This document shows positions 24,397-34,768 of a DNA stretch of 64,000 nt, one piece after another. This stretch comes from CAZMXP01 sp964570285 (lineage in GTDB: Bacteria > Planctomycetota > PLA2). Within the stretch, counting starts at the first letter, position 1. The number at the start of each line of letters is the position of its first letter. The DNA is taken from NCBI GenBank assembly GCA_964570285.1, contig CAZMXP010000004.1, forward strand, positions 1-64,000, written 5' to 3'. The translations under genes were made by a program, and so were the position numbers. The notes below the pieces were generated by a model. That model made no database searches, was not told the origin of the DNA, and saw only the letters and a program-made list of their open reading frames with translations.

Positions 24397-26853
24397 ATGA
24401 GCGGGAGCACTTCGCACCTCGACACCCTCGTTGCCGCCCGCGTTGCCGACGCGATGGGGATCGACCCCGCGATCGCGGAGCGCGCGCTCGGCCTGCTTGC
24501 CGAAGGGAAGGGCATCCCCTACCTGGCGCGCTACCGCCGCATCGACGTGGGCGGCCTCGACGAGCGGGCGCTGCGGGCGCTGCGCAACATGGCCGAGTTC
24601 GCGCGCGAGGTCGAGCAGCGCCGCGAGTTCATCCTCGCCGCCATCCGCGAACGCGACGGCGTGTCCGAGAAGCTCAGGAAGCGCATCGAGCGCTGCCGCG
24701 ACCGCACCGAACTCGAGTACCTCTACGAGCCGCACCGGCCCCCGCGCAAGACCCCCGGCCGCCTCGCCCGCGATCGCGGGCTCGACCCGCTCGCGGACGC
24801 CTACCTCGCGAACGACCCCGCGGACGGCACGGCCTTCGTGGACCCGGCGAAGGGCGTCGGCTCGGCCGAGGAGGCGCTCCAGGGCGCGCGCGAGATCCTC
24901 GCCGAGCGCTTCGCCGTCGACCCCGAGGTGCGCGGCGCGGCGCTGCGCGCGCTCGAGAAGGAGGGGATCCTGTCGGGCGTCGCGGTGCCGGGCCGCGAGA
25001 ACCTGCCGCAGCGGCTCCGCGGGCTCGTGGCGTCGGAGGAGCGGCTCGGCCGCATCCCCTCCCACCGCCTGCTCGCGCTGCGCCGTGCCGAGCGCGAAGG
25101 CATCCTGACGATCCGCGTGACGCTGCCCGACGAGAAGGTCGTCGCCGCCGTCGAGCAGCGCTTCCTGCCGAAGGAGGCCAAGGCCGAGGTGAAGGCCTTC
25201 CTCGACCAGGCCGCCGCCGCGGCCGTTCGCCTGCTCAAGCCGGCGGTCGTCGAGGACGGCATGCGCCGGGCGCGGGCGCGCAGCGAGGAGGAGGCGATCG
25301 GCGTCTACGCGCAGAACCTCCACGACCTGCTGCTCTTCCCGCCCGCCGGCGCGCGGCGCGTGCTCGGCATCGACCCCTCCTCCCGCGGCCCCGTCCCCTT
25401 CGCGTGCGTGGACGAGCGCGGCCACCACCTCGCGAGCGTGCGGCTGAAGCCCTTCGACAAGGACGAGGCGAAGCGGGCCGAGGCGCGCGAGGCCGTGCGG
25501 GGCCTTGTCGTCACGCACAAGATCGAGGTGATCGCGCTGGGCAACGGCCAGGGTCGCCACGAGGTGGAGGCCTTCCTCCACGCGGCGATGGAGCCGCTGG
25601 GCGCCGAGGTGCCGCCGGTCGTCATCGTCTCCGAGGCGGGCGTCGGCGCGTACGCGAGCGGTCCGGTCGGGCGCGGCGAGCTGCCGTCGCTGCCGGTCCC
25701 GGTGCGCGGCGCGGTCTCCCTCGCGCGCCGGCTCATCGATCCGATGGCGGAACTCGTGAAGCTCGACCCGCGGCATGCCGCCGCGGGCCAGTTCCAGGAG
25801 GAGATCGACCCGGCGCACCTCGCCCGCGCGCTCCGCGACGCGGTCGAGTCCTGCGTCAACCGCGTCGGCGCCGACGTCAACCGCGCGCCCGCGGCACAGC
25901 TCGCCAACGTCTGCGGGCTGACGCCGTCCGCCGCGCGCGCGCTCGTCGAGCACCGCGAGACCCACGGTCCCTTCCGGACCCGCGAGGCGGTGCGGGCGCT
26001 CCCGTTCATCACGGCGAACGCGTTCGAGCAGGCGGGCGGCTTCCTGCGCATCCACGGGGGCGAGGACCCGCTCGACGCGACCGGCGTCCATCCCGACCAC
26101 GCCCCGGTGGTGCGACGCATCGCGGAGAAGCTCGGCAAGGAGACCCGGGAGCTGATCGGCAACGCCGACCTGCTCGCCGACCTGGTCGCGGAGGAGTTCG
26201 CCGACGAGGCCTGTCCGCCGGCGACGGTCGCGGGCGTGATCCTCGAGCTGCTCGAGAGCGGCAAGGACCCGCGCCCGCCGCTCGAACTCGTGCGCCGGCC
26301 CGCGGGCGTGCGCAGCACCACGGACCTCGCCCCGGGCCTGGAGTTGCCCGGCCGCGTGACCAACGTGACCAACTTCGGCGCGTTTGTCGATGTCGGCGTG
26401 CAGCAGGACGGCCTCGTGCACGTGAGCGAACTCGCCGACCACTTCGTCAAGGACCCGACGACGGTCGTGCATGTCGGCCAGACCGTGCAGGTGAGGGTGC
26501 TCGGCGTGGACGGCGAGTCGGGACGCATCTCCCTCTCGATGAAGAGCGGGGTGGGGCGCGGGGAGGGGACGGAGCGGCGTGCCCGGGGCCGCGGCGAGGA
26601 GGGCGAGGGCGGCGACGCCGGTCGACGCGGCGGCGCGACCAGGAGCCGCCGCCCCGACGAGCGCCGCCCGCGCCGCGACCGGCCGCGCCCGGCGAGAGAG
26701 GAGCGGGAGCGCGAGCCGGAGGAGGCAGCCGAGCCTGTCGCCGGGGCGCCCGCGGCCCCCGCACCCCCCGAGGATCGACCTCCCGACCGGGAGCTCACCG
26801 AGGAGGAGTTCGTCAAGCAGCGCCTCGAGGAGATCCGGCGGCGGTTCGGGTAG
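24397..26853 (+). CDS. tex: Tex-family S1 RNA-binding transcription accessory protein
   Basis: 818 aa. Domain order matches Tex: an N-terminal helical domain (LLAEGKGIPYLARYRRIDVG, a near-invariant signature), YqgF/RNase H-like (RRVLGIDPSSRGPVPFACVD), helix-hairpin-helix region (VNRAPAAQLANVCGLTPSAA, HGPFRTREAVRALPF) and an S1 domain (LELPGRVTNVTNFGAFVDVG, DGLVHVSELADHFV). The last ~90 residues are an Arg/Glu-rich disordered extension beyond the usual end, containing GAPAAPAPPED encoded by the G-tract motif. ATG 24397 follows GGAAGG closely. Cytoplasmic, binds nucleic acid and affects transcription. Confidence 0.92.
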   Translation: MSGSTSHLDTLVAARVADAMGIDPAIAERALGLLAEGKGIPYLARYRRIDVGGLDERALRALRNMAEFAREVEQRREFILAAIRERDGVSEKLRKRIERCRDRTELEYLYEPHRPPRKTPGRLARDRGLDPLADAYLANDPADGTAFVDPAKGVGSAEEALQGAREILAERFAVDPEVRGAALRALEKEGILSGVAVPGRENLPQRLRGLVASEERLGRIPSHRLLALRRAEREGILTIRVTLPDEKVVAAVEQRFLPKEAKAEVKAFLDQAAAAAVRLLKPAVVEDGMRRARARSEEEAIGVYAQNLHDLLLFPPAGARRVLGIDPSSRGPVPFACVDERGHHLASVRLKPFDKDEAKRAEAREAVRGLVVTHKIEVIALGNGQGRHEVEAFLHAAMEPLGAEVPPVVIVSEAGVGAYASGPVGRGELPSLPVPVRGAVSLARRLIDPMAELVKLDPRHAAAGQFQEEIDPAHLARALRDAVESCVNRVGADVNRAPAAQLANVCGLTPSAARALVEHRETHGPFRTREAVRALPFITANAFEQAGGFLRIHGGEDPLDATGVHPDHAPVVRRIAEKLGKETRELIGNADLLADLVAEEFADEACPPATVAGVILELLESGKDPRPPLELVRRPAGVRSTTDLAPGLELPGRVTNVTNFGAFVDVGVQQDGLVHVSELADHFVKDPTTVVHVGQTVQVRVLGVDGESGRISLSMKSGVGRGEGTERRARGRGEEGEGGDAGRRGGATRSRRPDERRPRRDRPRPAREEREREPEEAAEPVAGAPAAPAPPEDRPPDRELTEEEFVKQRLEEIRRRFG

Positions 26854-26915
26854 GAAGCGCCGGGGGCCGGGCGAGGGAGCGTCGCCGCGCGCGGGGACGC
26901 GGACCTCCGGGGACC

Positions 26916-29900
26916 CTAGCGCCGGTCGAGGGTGAAGAGGACGAGGCGGTGCCTGCTCGTGACGATGGCGAGGCGTCCGTCGCCGGAGGTGATGCGCACG
27001 GGGGCCTCGTCCTTCGGGAACGTGAAGTCCCACCAGGGCTTGAGCTCGTGCGTGTCGAACGCGCTCAGCCGGTTCGCGCCGATCGCGTAGAGGAAGCCGT
27101 TCGCGAGCACGGGGGCGTCGGGCGCGACGCCGGGGAGCTCGAAGGCGTCGTCGCGCTCGAGGCCCTCCTCCGACAGCACGCTCACGAGGCCCGCGCGCGT
27201 GGCGAGGTAGATCGACTTGCCGTCGGGCGTCGCGACCGCCTGCGTCGTGACGGGGCCGGGCGTATGGAAGCGCCAGCGGTAGGTGCCCTTCTCGCCGTCG
27301 AACGCGTAGAGGGCGCCGTCCTCCGCGCCCGCGAGCACGAGCGGGCCGCACGCCTCGAGGCCGCCGAAGAACGACGAGCCCGACGGGCTCGCCATGACGG
27401 CGATCGGCTCGCCGCTCTTCGCGTCGTGCACGAGGATGCTCCCCTCGGCGGTGCCGACGAAGAGCCGGCCCCGCGCGAGCAGCACGCGCGTGCTCGGCGT
27501 CGCCGCGAGCGGCTTCTGCCAGACCGTCTCCCTGCCCTCGAGGCAGATCAGGTGGCGCTCGCGCGTGGCCACGAAGAGGCGCGCGCCGTCGACCGCGAGG
27601 TCGAAGAGCACCTGCCCGGGAAGGTCGGTGCGGCCGGCGGGCTTGCCGTCCTTCAGGTGCACGCGGTAGAGGCGCCCGGCGCCGGTGACGAAGCAGGCGT
27701 AGTCGCCGCAGACCACCGGCGCGACCTTGATCCGTTCGAGGTCCTTCGTCGCGGCCTCCCACGCGACGCTGCCGTCCTCGAGGCGGAAGGCGAGCAGGCT
27801 CGCGTTGCTGGTCGCGACGAGCGCGAGGCCGCCGTGGATGACCGCCGGCGCCTCCGTGCCGCCCGAGATCTCCTTCTCCCAGAGGGTGCGCTTGGGCAGC
27901 GAGGCCTCCACGAGGCCGGTGAGATTGAAGTCCAGCGGCTCGAGCCGCACCTCCGCGCTCTCGAAGCCGGGCTTGGAGATGCGCACGAAGACCGGCTGCG
28001 GGCTCATGTCGAGCTCGACGGCGACCGGCGTGGTGCCGACGACCTTGCCGTCGAGCGTCACCTCCGCGCCGCGCGGCGTCGAGTCGATGCGGTAGGGGAA
28101 GCGGTACTTGCGCTCGAACTGCACGACGCGGAACTCCCGGCGGAGGTCGCGCATGATGCGGAAGGCGGCGTCCTCGCGCCCCTCGCGGCGCTCGCTCTCG
28201 AAGAGCGCGAGCTGCCGCACGATGCGGTCCATGTCGTCGCGCCGCTCCTTCATGTCCTCGCGGAAGCGGCGCTGGTCAATCCACTGCAGGAGGTCGCGGA
28301 AGTAGGGGCGCGGCTCCTCGTCGGTGGCCGAGTCCGCCTTCCGGTAGGCGGCCTCGTAGAGCGCGCGCGCCTCGACGAACTCGCAGTTCGACTGGTGCTG
28401 GCGCCCGCGCTCGCGCGCGGCGTCGCACGTGTCGCCGATCTCGGCGCGCAGGCGCTCCTTGCGCACGGTGAAGAAGAGCGCGTCGAGGTTGTCGAAGGCG
28501 GAGAGGCTCCCCTCGATGCGCCGGCGGAACTCGGCGATGCCCTCCTGCGCGCGGCCGATGGCGGGCGAAGCGCCGATCTCGTCGAGTTTCGCGATGAGGT
28601 TCGGCAGCAGCGTCGGCCACGACCAGCGACGCACGCCGCTGAGCCGGTTCTCGAGCTCGAGCAGCATCGCCGCGCCGCGATCGAAGTTCGCCTTCAGCTT
28701 CTGCTCGGTCACCGCGACCTCGCCCCGGTCGGCGTCGAACCGCGAGGCGATCCGATCGAGGAAGGTGAGGAGGCCGTACTCGACGTGCGGCTGCATGCTC
28801 GCGCGCAGGAAGGCCGCCTCCGGCTTGCGCAGGCGCTCGAGGAACGCGTCCACCTGTCCGATCGCCTCGAGCGGCGGGCCCTCCGCGAGCGCGCTGCGCG
28901 CCCCCTCCCACTGCTCGGCGAACTCGGCGCGGAGGCTCTCCTCGCGCCGCTTCTGCTCCTGCTCCCGCTGCTGGCGCGTCTGGTCCAGCGCGCGGCGCAT
29001 CCGCATCGCCCGCGTCGCCTCCTCGGAGTCCGGATGGCTCCCGACGAGGCGGTCGATCGCCTCCTGCATCGCGGTCTCGTCGCGCGCCTGCTCCGCGCGC
29101 ACGACCGCCGCGAAGAGCTGCTCCGGGCTCGCGCCCCGGAACGCGACGCCGACGCCCGCGGCGAGGGCGAGCAGCGCCGCGGCGAGCGCCCCGCGCACCG
29201 CGAGCGTGCGGCGGCGCTTCGTCGAGAGCAGCAGGCGGTCGAGGTTCCGCAGGCCCTGGTGCGCCTCCTCGTCCTGCGGGTTGATCTTCAGCAGGAGGCG
29301 GAAGCACCCCGTCAGGAGCTCGTGCGCCTTCTTGCTGCGCATGACCTTCTTGTTGGTCTCCGTCTCGCGGACGAGCGTGAGCAGCTCCTCGCGCGCCTCC
29401 TCCGGGCGGTCCACGCGCATCAGGATCTGGCCCAGGTAGTAGCGCAGCGCGACGCTGTCGGGGACGATCTCGAGCCCGCTGCGGCAGGCGCCGATCGCCT
29501 GCTCGAGATCGCCGTTCTCGCTGTAGGCGCGGGCGATGCGCAGGCTCGTCTCGGCGGCGCTGTCCGGCTGGCCCTGCCCCATGAAGGCGTCGCGCAGCGC
29601 GAAGAGCGCGTCGTAGTTGTCGGACTGGTGGCGCAGCGACTGCTCGAGGTGCTCGACCGCCTTCTCGGCGTCGCCCTCCTCGACGCAGAGCCGCCCGAGG
29701 TTGGCGAGGTGGTGGGCGAGGCGCGGCGGCTCGCCGAGGCGCTGCACCGCGCGCACGCACTCCTCGAGCACGGCGCGGTTCTTCGGCTCGCGGCGGTGGG
29801 CCTTCTCGTAGAGCTGCGCCGCGCGCTCGTGGCGCCCCTGGTCCCTCGCCTCCGTCGCGGCCGCGAGCAGCTCCGCGCTGTCGAGGGGGCGGATCAGGCC

Positions 29901-30593
29901 GCCCTCCAGCAGGCAGACCAGCGTGCGCAGGATGTCGAAGAGCGAGAGCCCGACGAGGTCGCGCAGGTCGTCCACGCTGTTCGGCGTCGCGAGCGCGTCG
30001 TAGACCGCGCAGACCGCCGCGCTGTTCGCCGCCCGGTCGGGCTCGAGCCCCTCGGTCTGCGCGAAGTACTCCCCGTTGCTCGGGATCACCTTGCGCAGCC
30101 GCTCCATCTCGTCGAGGCGACGCGCCGCCTCGAGGCAGAGGCCGGAGCTGTCGAGCAGCACCTCCGAGAGGGGGTTGTTGGCGTGCTCGCCCGCCGAGGC
30201 GCCGTCGAAGAAGGCGAAGGTGCCGCTGTCCCACGCGAAGATCTCGTAGATCTCGTCCTCGGCCTGGTAGCGCAGGACCTGGTCGATCGCCTCCCGCGGG
30301 ACCTTGCCGCTCAGGACGAGCAGCTCGCCCATCGGCTTGTATTCCTGCTTCTGCTGCAGCAGCAGGATCTCGACGTCCTGGCTCGTGATCAGCCCGCGCC
30401 GGACGAAGATCTCCCCGAGGCGCAGCGGGCGGAAGGAGCGGCTGAAGAAGACCCGCACCCCGGCGGGCGAAATATGGACCTTCTTCGTCACACCCTCGCG
30501 CTGCAGGACCAGCACGCCGGTCTGATTATTCGTGTTCAGCGTCTGGAAGACGTCGAACAGGCTGATGTTTTTGAGGTCGCCCTTGAACGCCAT
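26916..30593 (-). CDS. DUF4388-TPR-PEGA-PQQ multidomain membrane protein
   Basis: 1,225 aa. Residues ~1-110 are DUF4388, found in gliding/motility and signalling proteins (MAFKGDLKNISLFDVFQTLN, VTKKVHISPAGVRVFFSRSF, LGEIFVRRGLITSQDVEILL). Winged-helix-like and TPR segments follow to ~480 (AAQLYEKAHRREPKNRAVLE, KAVEHLEQSLRHQSDNYDAL). A membrane helix (LAVRGALAAALLALAAGVGV) lies at about 490-510, then a long coiled-coil/helical region. A PEGA domain (PYRIDSTPRGAEVTLDGKVV) is at ~870-920, and a seven-bladed PQQ-like beta-propeller (GSVAWEAATKDLERIKVAPV, EKGTYRWRFHTPGPV) ends the protein. The N-terminus faces the cytosol and the propeller faces outward. It could scaffold an envelope process; the exact role is unknown. 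It lies 56 bp after mtnA on the same strand. Confidence 0.8.
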   Translation of the reverse strand: MAFKGDLKNISLFDVFQTLNTNNQTGVLVLQREGVTKKVHISPAGVRVFFSRSFRPLRLGEIFVRRGLITSQDVEILLLQQKQEYKPMGELLVLSGKVPREAIDQVLRYQAEDEIYEIFAWDSGTFAFFDGASAGEHANNPLSEVLLDSSGLCLEAARRLDEMERLRKVIPSNGEYFAQTEGLEPDRAANSAAVCAVYDALATPNSVDDLRDLVGLSLFDILRTLVCLLEGGLIRPLDSAELLAAATEARDQGRHERAAQLYEKAHRREPKNRAVLEECVRAVQRLGEPPRLAHHLANLGRLCVEEGDAEKAVEHLEQSLRHQSDNYDALFALRDAFMGQGQPDSAAETSLRIARAYSENGDLEQAIGACRSGLEIVPDSVALRYYLGQILMRVDRPEEAREELLTLVRETETNKKVMRSKKAHELLTGCFRLLLKINPQDEEAHQGLRNLDRLLLSTKRRRTLAVRGALAAALLALAAGVGVAFRGASPEQLFAAVVRAEQARDETAMQEAIDRLVGSHPDSEEATRAMRMRRALDQTRQQREQEQKRREESLRAEFAEQWEGARSALAEGPPLEAIGQVDAFLERLRKPEAAFLRASMQPHVEYGLLTFLDRIASRFDADRGEVAVTEQKLKANFDRGAAMLLELENRLSGVRRWSWPTLLPNLIAKLDEIGASPAIGRAQEGIAEFRRRIEGSLSAFDNLDALFFTVRKERLRAEIGDTCDAARERGRQHQSNCEFVEARALYEAAYRKADSATDEEPRPYFRDLLQWIDQRRFREDMKERRDDMDRIVRQLALFESERREGREDAAFRIMRDLRREFRVVQFERKYRFPYRIDSTPRGAEVTLDGKVVGTTPVAVELDMSPQPVFVRISKPGFESAEVRLEPLDFNLTGLVEASLPKRTLWEKEISGGTEAPAVIHGGLALVATSNASLLAFRLEDGSVAWEAATKDLERIKVAPVVCGDYACFVTGAGRLYRVHLKDGKPAGRTDLPGQVLFDLAVDGARLFVATRERHLICLEGRETVWQKPLAATPSTRVLLARGRLFVGTAEGSILVHDAKSGEPIAVMASPSGSSFFGGLEACGPLVLAGAEDGALYAFDGEKGTYRWRFHTPGPVTTQAVATPDGKSIYLATRAGLVSVLSEEGLERDDAFELPGVAPDAPVLANGFLYAIGANRLSAFDTHELKPWWDFTFPKDEAPVRITSGDGRLAIVTSRHRLVLFTLDRR

Positions 30594-30649
30594 GACGGCG
30601 CATCCTTCCCGGGATGCCGAAGACCTATCGGAGCCGTCTCGGCTTGGGC

Positions 30650-31663
<1,014 letters not shown>

Positions 31664-31672
31664 GCGGGAACG

Positions 31673-31680
31673 TATCCTAT
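31673..31680. promoter_or_regulatory. Overlapping divergent -10 elements (mtnA / ZIP transporter)
   Basis: TATCCT (31673-31678) on the plus strand lies 8 nt before ATG 31687. TAGGAT (31679-31674) on the minus strand lies 10 nt before GTG 31663. The two boxes share the same bases, so the two genes may compete for polymerase. Confidence 0.4.
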
Positions 31681-31686
31681 CCGCCC

Positions 31687-32457
31687 ATGAGCCCCACGGC
31701 GGCGGCCTTTCTGAGTGTCGGGATCGTGAGCCTGATCTCGCTCGTCGGCGCGGTCGGCCTCTGGGTTTCGGCGGCGCAGATCCGCCGGATCCTGCTGCCG
31801 CTCGTCGCGCTGGCCGCCGGCGCGATGCTCGGGGACGCCTTCCTGCACCTGCTGCCGCACGCGGTCGAGGAGGCGCACGGCTTCACGCGCGGCATCAGCC
31901 TCGCGGTGCTGGCCGGCGTCGCGGCCTTCCTCGTCCTCGAGAAGGTGATCCACTGGCAGCACAGCCACGACCCCTGCGACGAGGACCACGTCCACCCCGT
32001 CGCGAAGATGAACCTCGTCGGGGATGCGGTGCACAACCTGCTCGACGGCATCCTCGTCGCGGGCGCCTACCTCGAGGGGGGCACCGCCGTCGGCATCCCG
32101 GTCACGATCGCGGTCGCGCTGCACGAGATCCCGCAGGAGATCGGCGACTTCGCGATCCTGCTGCACGGCGGCTACAAGCCCGGCAAGGCGCTGCTGCTCA
32201 ACCTGCTCTCCGGCTGCGTCGCGCTCGTCGGCGCGGCGCTGGTCTTCCTCGTCGGCCACGAGGCGGAGCACCTCGGCGCCACGCTGATGCCCTTCACCGC
32301 CGGCGCGTTCCTCTACATCGCCGCGAGCGACCTGATCCCCGAACTGCGCAAGGAGACGCGCCCCGCGAAGTCGTGCGTGCTGCTCGTGTCGTTTGCCGCG
32401 GGCATCGCGCTGATGGCGCTGATCGAGACGGGGGGGCACGGGGGGCACGTCCACTGA
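31687..32457 (+). CDS. ZIP-family divalent metal transporter
   Basis: 256 aa with about eight membrane helices. ZIP hallmarks are the TM4 metal site [17 protein letters not shown] and the TM5 site [20 protein letters not shown] His/Asp-rich loop ([16 protein letters not shown]) precedes TM4 and GHGGHVH ends the protein, both likely metal-binding. It should import zinc, iron or manganese. It appears leaderless. Confidence 0.93.
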   Translation: MSPTAAAFLSVGIVSLISLVGAVGLWVSAAQIRRILLPLVALAAGAMLGDAFLHLLPHAVEEAHGFTRGISLAVLAGVAAFLVLEKVIHWQHSHDPCDEDHVHPVAKMNLVGDAVHNLLDGILVAGAYLEGGTAVGIPVTIAVALHEIPQEIGDFAILLHGGYKPGKALLLNLLSGCVALVGAALVFLVGHEAEHLGATLMPFTAGAFLYIAASDLIPELRKETRPAKSCVLLVSFAAGIALMALIETGGHGGHVH

Positions 32458-32499
32458 GGCGCGGACGCGGCACATGCGCTCGGCGCCAGGACCGAAGCC

Positions 32500-32610
32500 C
32501 ACGAAGGCAGGAAGGCACGGAGAGAGGGAAGCGACGAGCCTGCGCGCAGCGCGCGCCTCGGGTCGCTGGGGCTCCTTCGTGTCTTCGTGCCTCCGTGGTT
32601 CTCGCTTTTC
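32500..32610. repeat. Imperfect inverted repeat of CACGAAGG-type arms
   Basis: The left arm (32500-32534, CACGAAGGCAGGAAGGCACG then GAGAGAGGGAAGCGA) and the right arm (32573-32610) are complementary over most of their length. Each arm is itself made of short CACGAAGG-like units. It lies in the 475-bp gap 32458-32932, which has no convincing gene. Confidence 0.6.
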
Positions 32611-32702
32611 CCCGCTCGAACTCAGTGACTCGTCGGGATTCGCGCAAGCGCCGAGGACTCTGCGGGCATGGAGTACGAGCGATCAGGGACGAGGGTATCG
32701 GA

Positions 32703-32820
32703 TTCTAGAAGGAACCCAGGAAGGGAGGAACCCATGAGAGGAAAGGGGAGCATCCCGGGACTCGGATGGATCGAAGGCGCCCTTTCCTCGGTTCCTAGGT
32801 TCCTGGGTTCCTTCTTCTAA
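32703..32820. repeat. Imperfect inverted repeat of AGGAACCC-type arms
   Basis: The left arm (32703-32747) contains TCTAGAAGGAACCCAGGAAG. The right arm (32780-32820) is its near complement, ending GGGTTCCTTCTTCTAA. The loop is about 32 nt. The arms are internally repetitive (GGAACCC units). It sits next to the CACGAAGG inverted repeat. Confidence 0.65.
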
Positions 32821-32932
32821 CCTCACGACGAAGGCTGTGGTCCACCGCACCGCGCGGTTCCCGGTGACATTGGGCGTGCCATTGCACCCTGCCGAGCTCG
32901 CGCGGCAACATCCTCGCGCGCCTCCGCCGCCG

Positions 32933-33439
32933 TCATCGGAGGGCGCGCGGTCCGCCCGTGACGTAAGCGCGGGCGACGATCTGCGCGCAGGCAAACGCGT
33001 CGGAGGCGGCGTCGTGGTGGTCGAGTCCGATGCCGAGGCGGCGGCAGACGTCCGGCAGCCGCGTCGGCCGGATGTTCCAGAGGCGCCGCGCGACCTGCAC
33101 GGTGCAGACGAAGGGGACCCTCGGCGTGCGGAGGCCGCCGCGGGCGCAGCACGCCTGCAGCACGGAGCGGTCGAACGGCGCGTTGTGCGCGGCAAAGGAG
33201 TGCGCTCCCGCGAGGATCGGCGCCAGCCCGCGCCAGACCTCCGGGAAGGCCGGGGCGTCCTTGACATCGCTCCACCCGATCCCGTGGAGGTCCGTGAACT
33301 GGAAGTAGGAGGTCGGCGGCCGGATCAGCAGGCTCCGCGCCGCGGCGACGACTCCGTCCTCGACCACCGCGATCCCCACCGCGCACGCGCTGTCGCGGCT
33401 GCTGTTCGCGGTCTCGAAGTCGATGGCGACGATGCGCAG
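32933..33439 (-). CDS. DEDDh 3'-5' exonuclease (DNA polymerase III epsilon-like), probable CTG start
   Basis: 168 aa if started at CTG 33439. Exonuclease motif I is IVAIDFETANSSRD (Asp, Glu), motif II HSFAAHNAPFDRSVLQACC, and motif III LDHHDAASDAFACAQIV (His, Asp). Motif I lies upstream of the first GTG (33379), so a start there would delete catalytic residues. Between the in-frame TGA at 33449-33451 and motif I the only near-start codon is CTG 33439, preceded at about 9 nt by AAAGGTGA, a good Shine-Dalgarno. Likely a stand-alone proofreading or repair/RNA-trimming nuclease. Confidence 0.78.
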   Translation of the reverse strand: MRIVAIDFETANSSRDSACAVGIAVVEDGVVAAARSLLIRPPTSYFQFTDLHGIGWSDVKDAPAFPEVWRGLAPILAGAHSFAAHNAPFDRSVLQACCARGGLRTPRVPFVCTVQVARRLWNIRPTRLPDVCRRLGIGLDHHDAASDAFACAQIVARAYVTGGPRALR

Positions 33440-33734
33440 CGCGGGACTTCACCTTTCGTGGGCCAGACGAGGCCGGATGACATCGAGCATGGGCCAGTGT
33501 GATGACTGTACGTGTCACCGGCGACGCTAGCCGCGAGCATTGCGGCGAGCGATTGTGCCGTGAGACTTCGCGTCTGGTTCAGCGCGCATCGTGCCGAAAC
33601 CAGCGACCGCGCGTGGTCCGCGAGCCTGACGCGCGCATGTCCAGGCTCCCGCTCCGGTACACTCGCAGCGGAACGGGCGCAAGTGATCGTCTAGCTGTGG
33701 CCTGATCCCGGCTCCCGATGCGCCACCTTGCTTA
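33440..33734. other. Intergenic region without recognisable gene
   Basis: About 300 bp between divergently placed elements. Short open frames exist, but none has codon bias or similarity I recognise. GC is lower than in the flanks. Confidence 0.5.
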
Positions 33735-33757
33735 GGGATTGCGCGAAGCGCAATCCC
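33735..33757 (-). terminator. GAA-loop hairpin after the secreted protein gene
   Basis: GGGATTGCGC (33735-33744), loop GAA, GCGCAATCCC (33748-33757), ending immediately at the TAG stop (33758-33760) of the minus-strand gene. Confidence 0.6.
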
Positions 33758-34756
33758 CTACCCCGGCTTCACGCGCGTTCTCCAGAACGCCTCCCAGCGA
33801 GGGTCCTTGCGGCAGTTGTTCAGGTCCTTGTCGCCGCTCACGTGGGCGTCCGTGACGGGCTTCACGTGCGTGAAGGCGCGGTCGAGGGCGGCGAAGGCGC
33901 GGTCGAGGTCGCCCGCGAGGGAGCAGGAGCAGGCGAGGTTGTAGCCCGACTGCGCGGCGCGCTCCTTCGGCTTGTTCTCGGAGGGGATCCTCGCGCAGGC
34001 CTGCTCCGCGAGCTCGAACCACTCGATCGCCTCCTTCGGCGTCGGCTGCACGCTGCCGCCGCACTCGAAGAGCCACCACAGCTCCTCCGGGGTGTAGCTC
34101 CCCTCCTTCATCGTCGCGCGCGCGAGCGCGAGGGTCTTCGCGGCGAGAGGGCGGTTCTGGCGGCGGTACTTCGCGCCCCGGGCGTACTCCGCGCCGGCGA
34201 ACAGCAGCACCTTCGGGTCGTCGGTCCCCTTGCTCTCCTCGAGCGCGATCCGCCTGACGAGCAGCGCGCCCTGCTCGCCCGGGGCCATCGAGAAGCCCGC
34301 GACCGCCGCGCGCAGCGCGTCGTCGCCCTTCCCCTCCCCGTCGTCGAGCCACGCGTGCACCTCGAACCCCTGCATGCCGCGCGTGAAGTAGGCGTAGAGG
34401 TGCTTGGCCTCGAAGACCGCGAGCCGGGTCTCGTGCAGCAGGATCCACGGCTGCGGGCTCTCCCCCTCCGAGACGCGCACCATCTTCCGCTTCGCCTTCT
34501 CCCACGAGGCCTTCGCCGCCGCCCGCATCGCCGCCGCGTCGACTGCGCCCTCCTCCTCGACCATGCGTACCACGAGGCGCACGCCGCCGGCGGCGCGGCC
34601 CTCGAAGACCTGCGAGAGGTCGCCGCGCCCGACGGCCGCCTCGATGCCGTCGAGCCTGAGGGCGATCCCGAAGTAGGGGTCGGACCACTCGTCGAGGGCG
34701 TGCGCGGCCAGCGCGGGCAGCAGCAGGCAGATCAGGAGGGGGCGCGGGGGAGGCAT
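33758..34756 (-). CDS. Secreted protein of unknown function
   Basis: 332 aa with a signal peptide (PLLICLLLPALAAHA). The N-terminal ~150 residues look like a beta-rich domain (SDPYFGIALRLDGIEAAVGR, GVRLVVRMVEEEGAVD, HLYAYFTRGMQGFEVHAWLD). The C-terminal half is TPR-like (AIEWFELAEQACARIPSENK, YNLACSCSLAGDLDRAFAAL). It follows the second kinase gene by 12 bp, with its own TAGCAT box 9 nt before ATG 34756, so it is an operon member with an internal promoter. No family recognised. Confidence 0.68.
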   Translation of the reverse strand: MPPPRPLLICLLLPALAAHALDEWSDPYFGIALRLDGIEAAVGRGDLSQVFEGRAAGGVRLVVRMVEEEGAVDAAAMRAAAKASWEKAKRKMVRVSEGESPQPWILLHETRLAVFEAKHLYAYFTRGMQGFEVHAWLDDGEGKGDDALRAAVAGFSMAPGEQGALLVRRIALEESKGTDDPKVLLFAGAEYARGAKYRRQNRPLAAKTLALARATMKEGSYTPEELWWLFECGGSVQPTPKEAIEWFELAEQACARIPSENKPKERAAQSGYNLACSCSLAGDLDRAFAALDRAFTHVKPVTDAHVSGDKDLNNCRKDPRWEAFWRTRVKPG

Positions 34757-34768
34757 CGGGGCATGATG

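Noticed and set aside
33499..33705. Small open frame between the exonuclease and the secreted protein
   Set aside because: No start context, no similarity, atypical composition.
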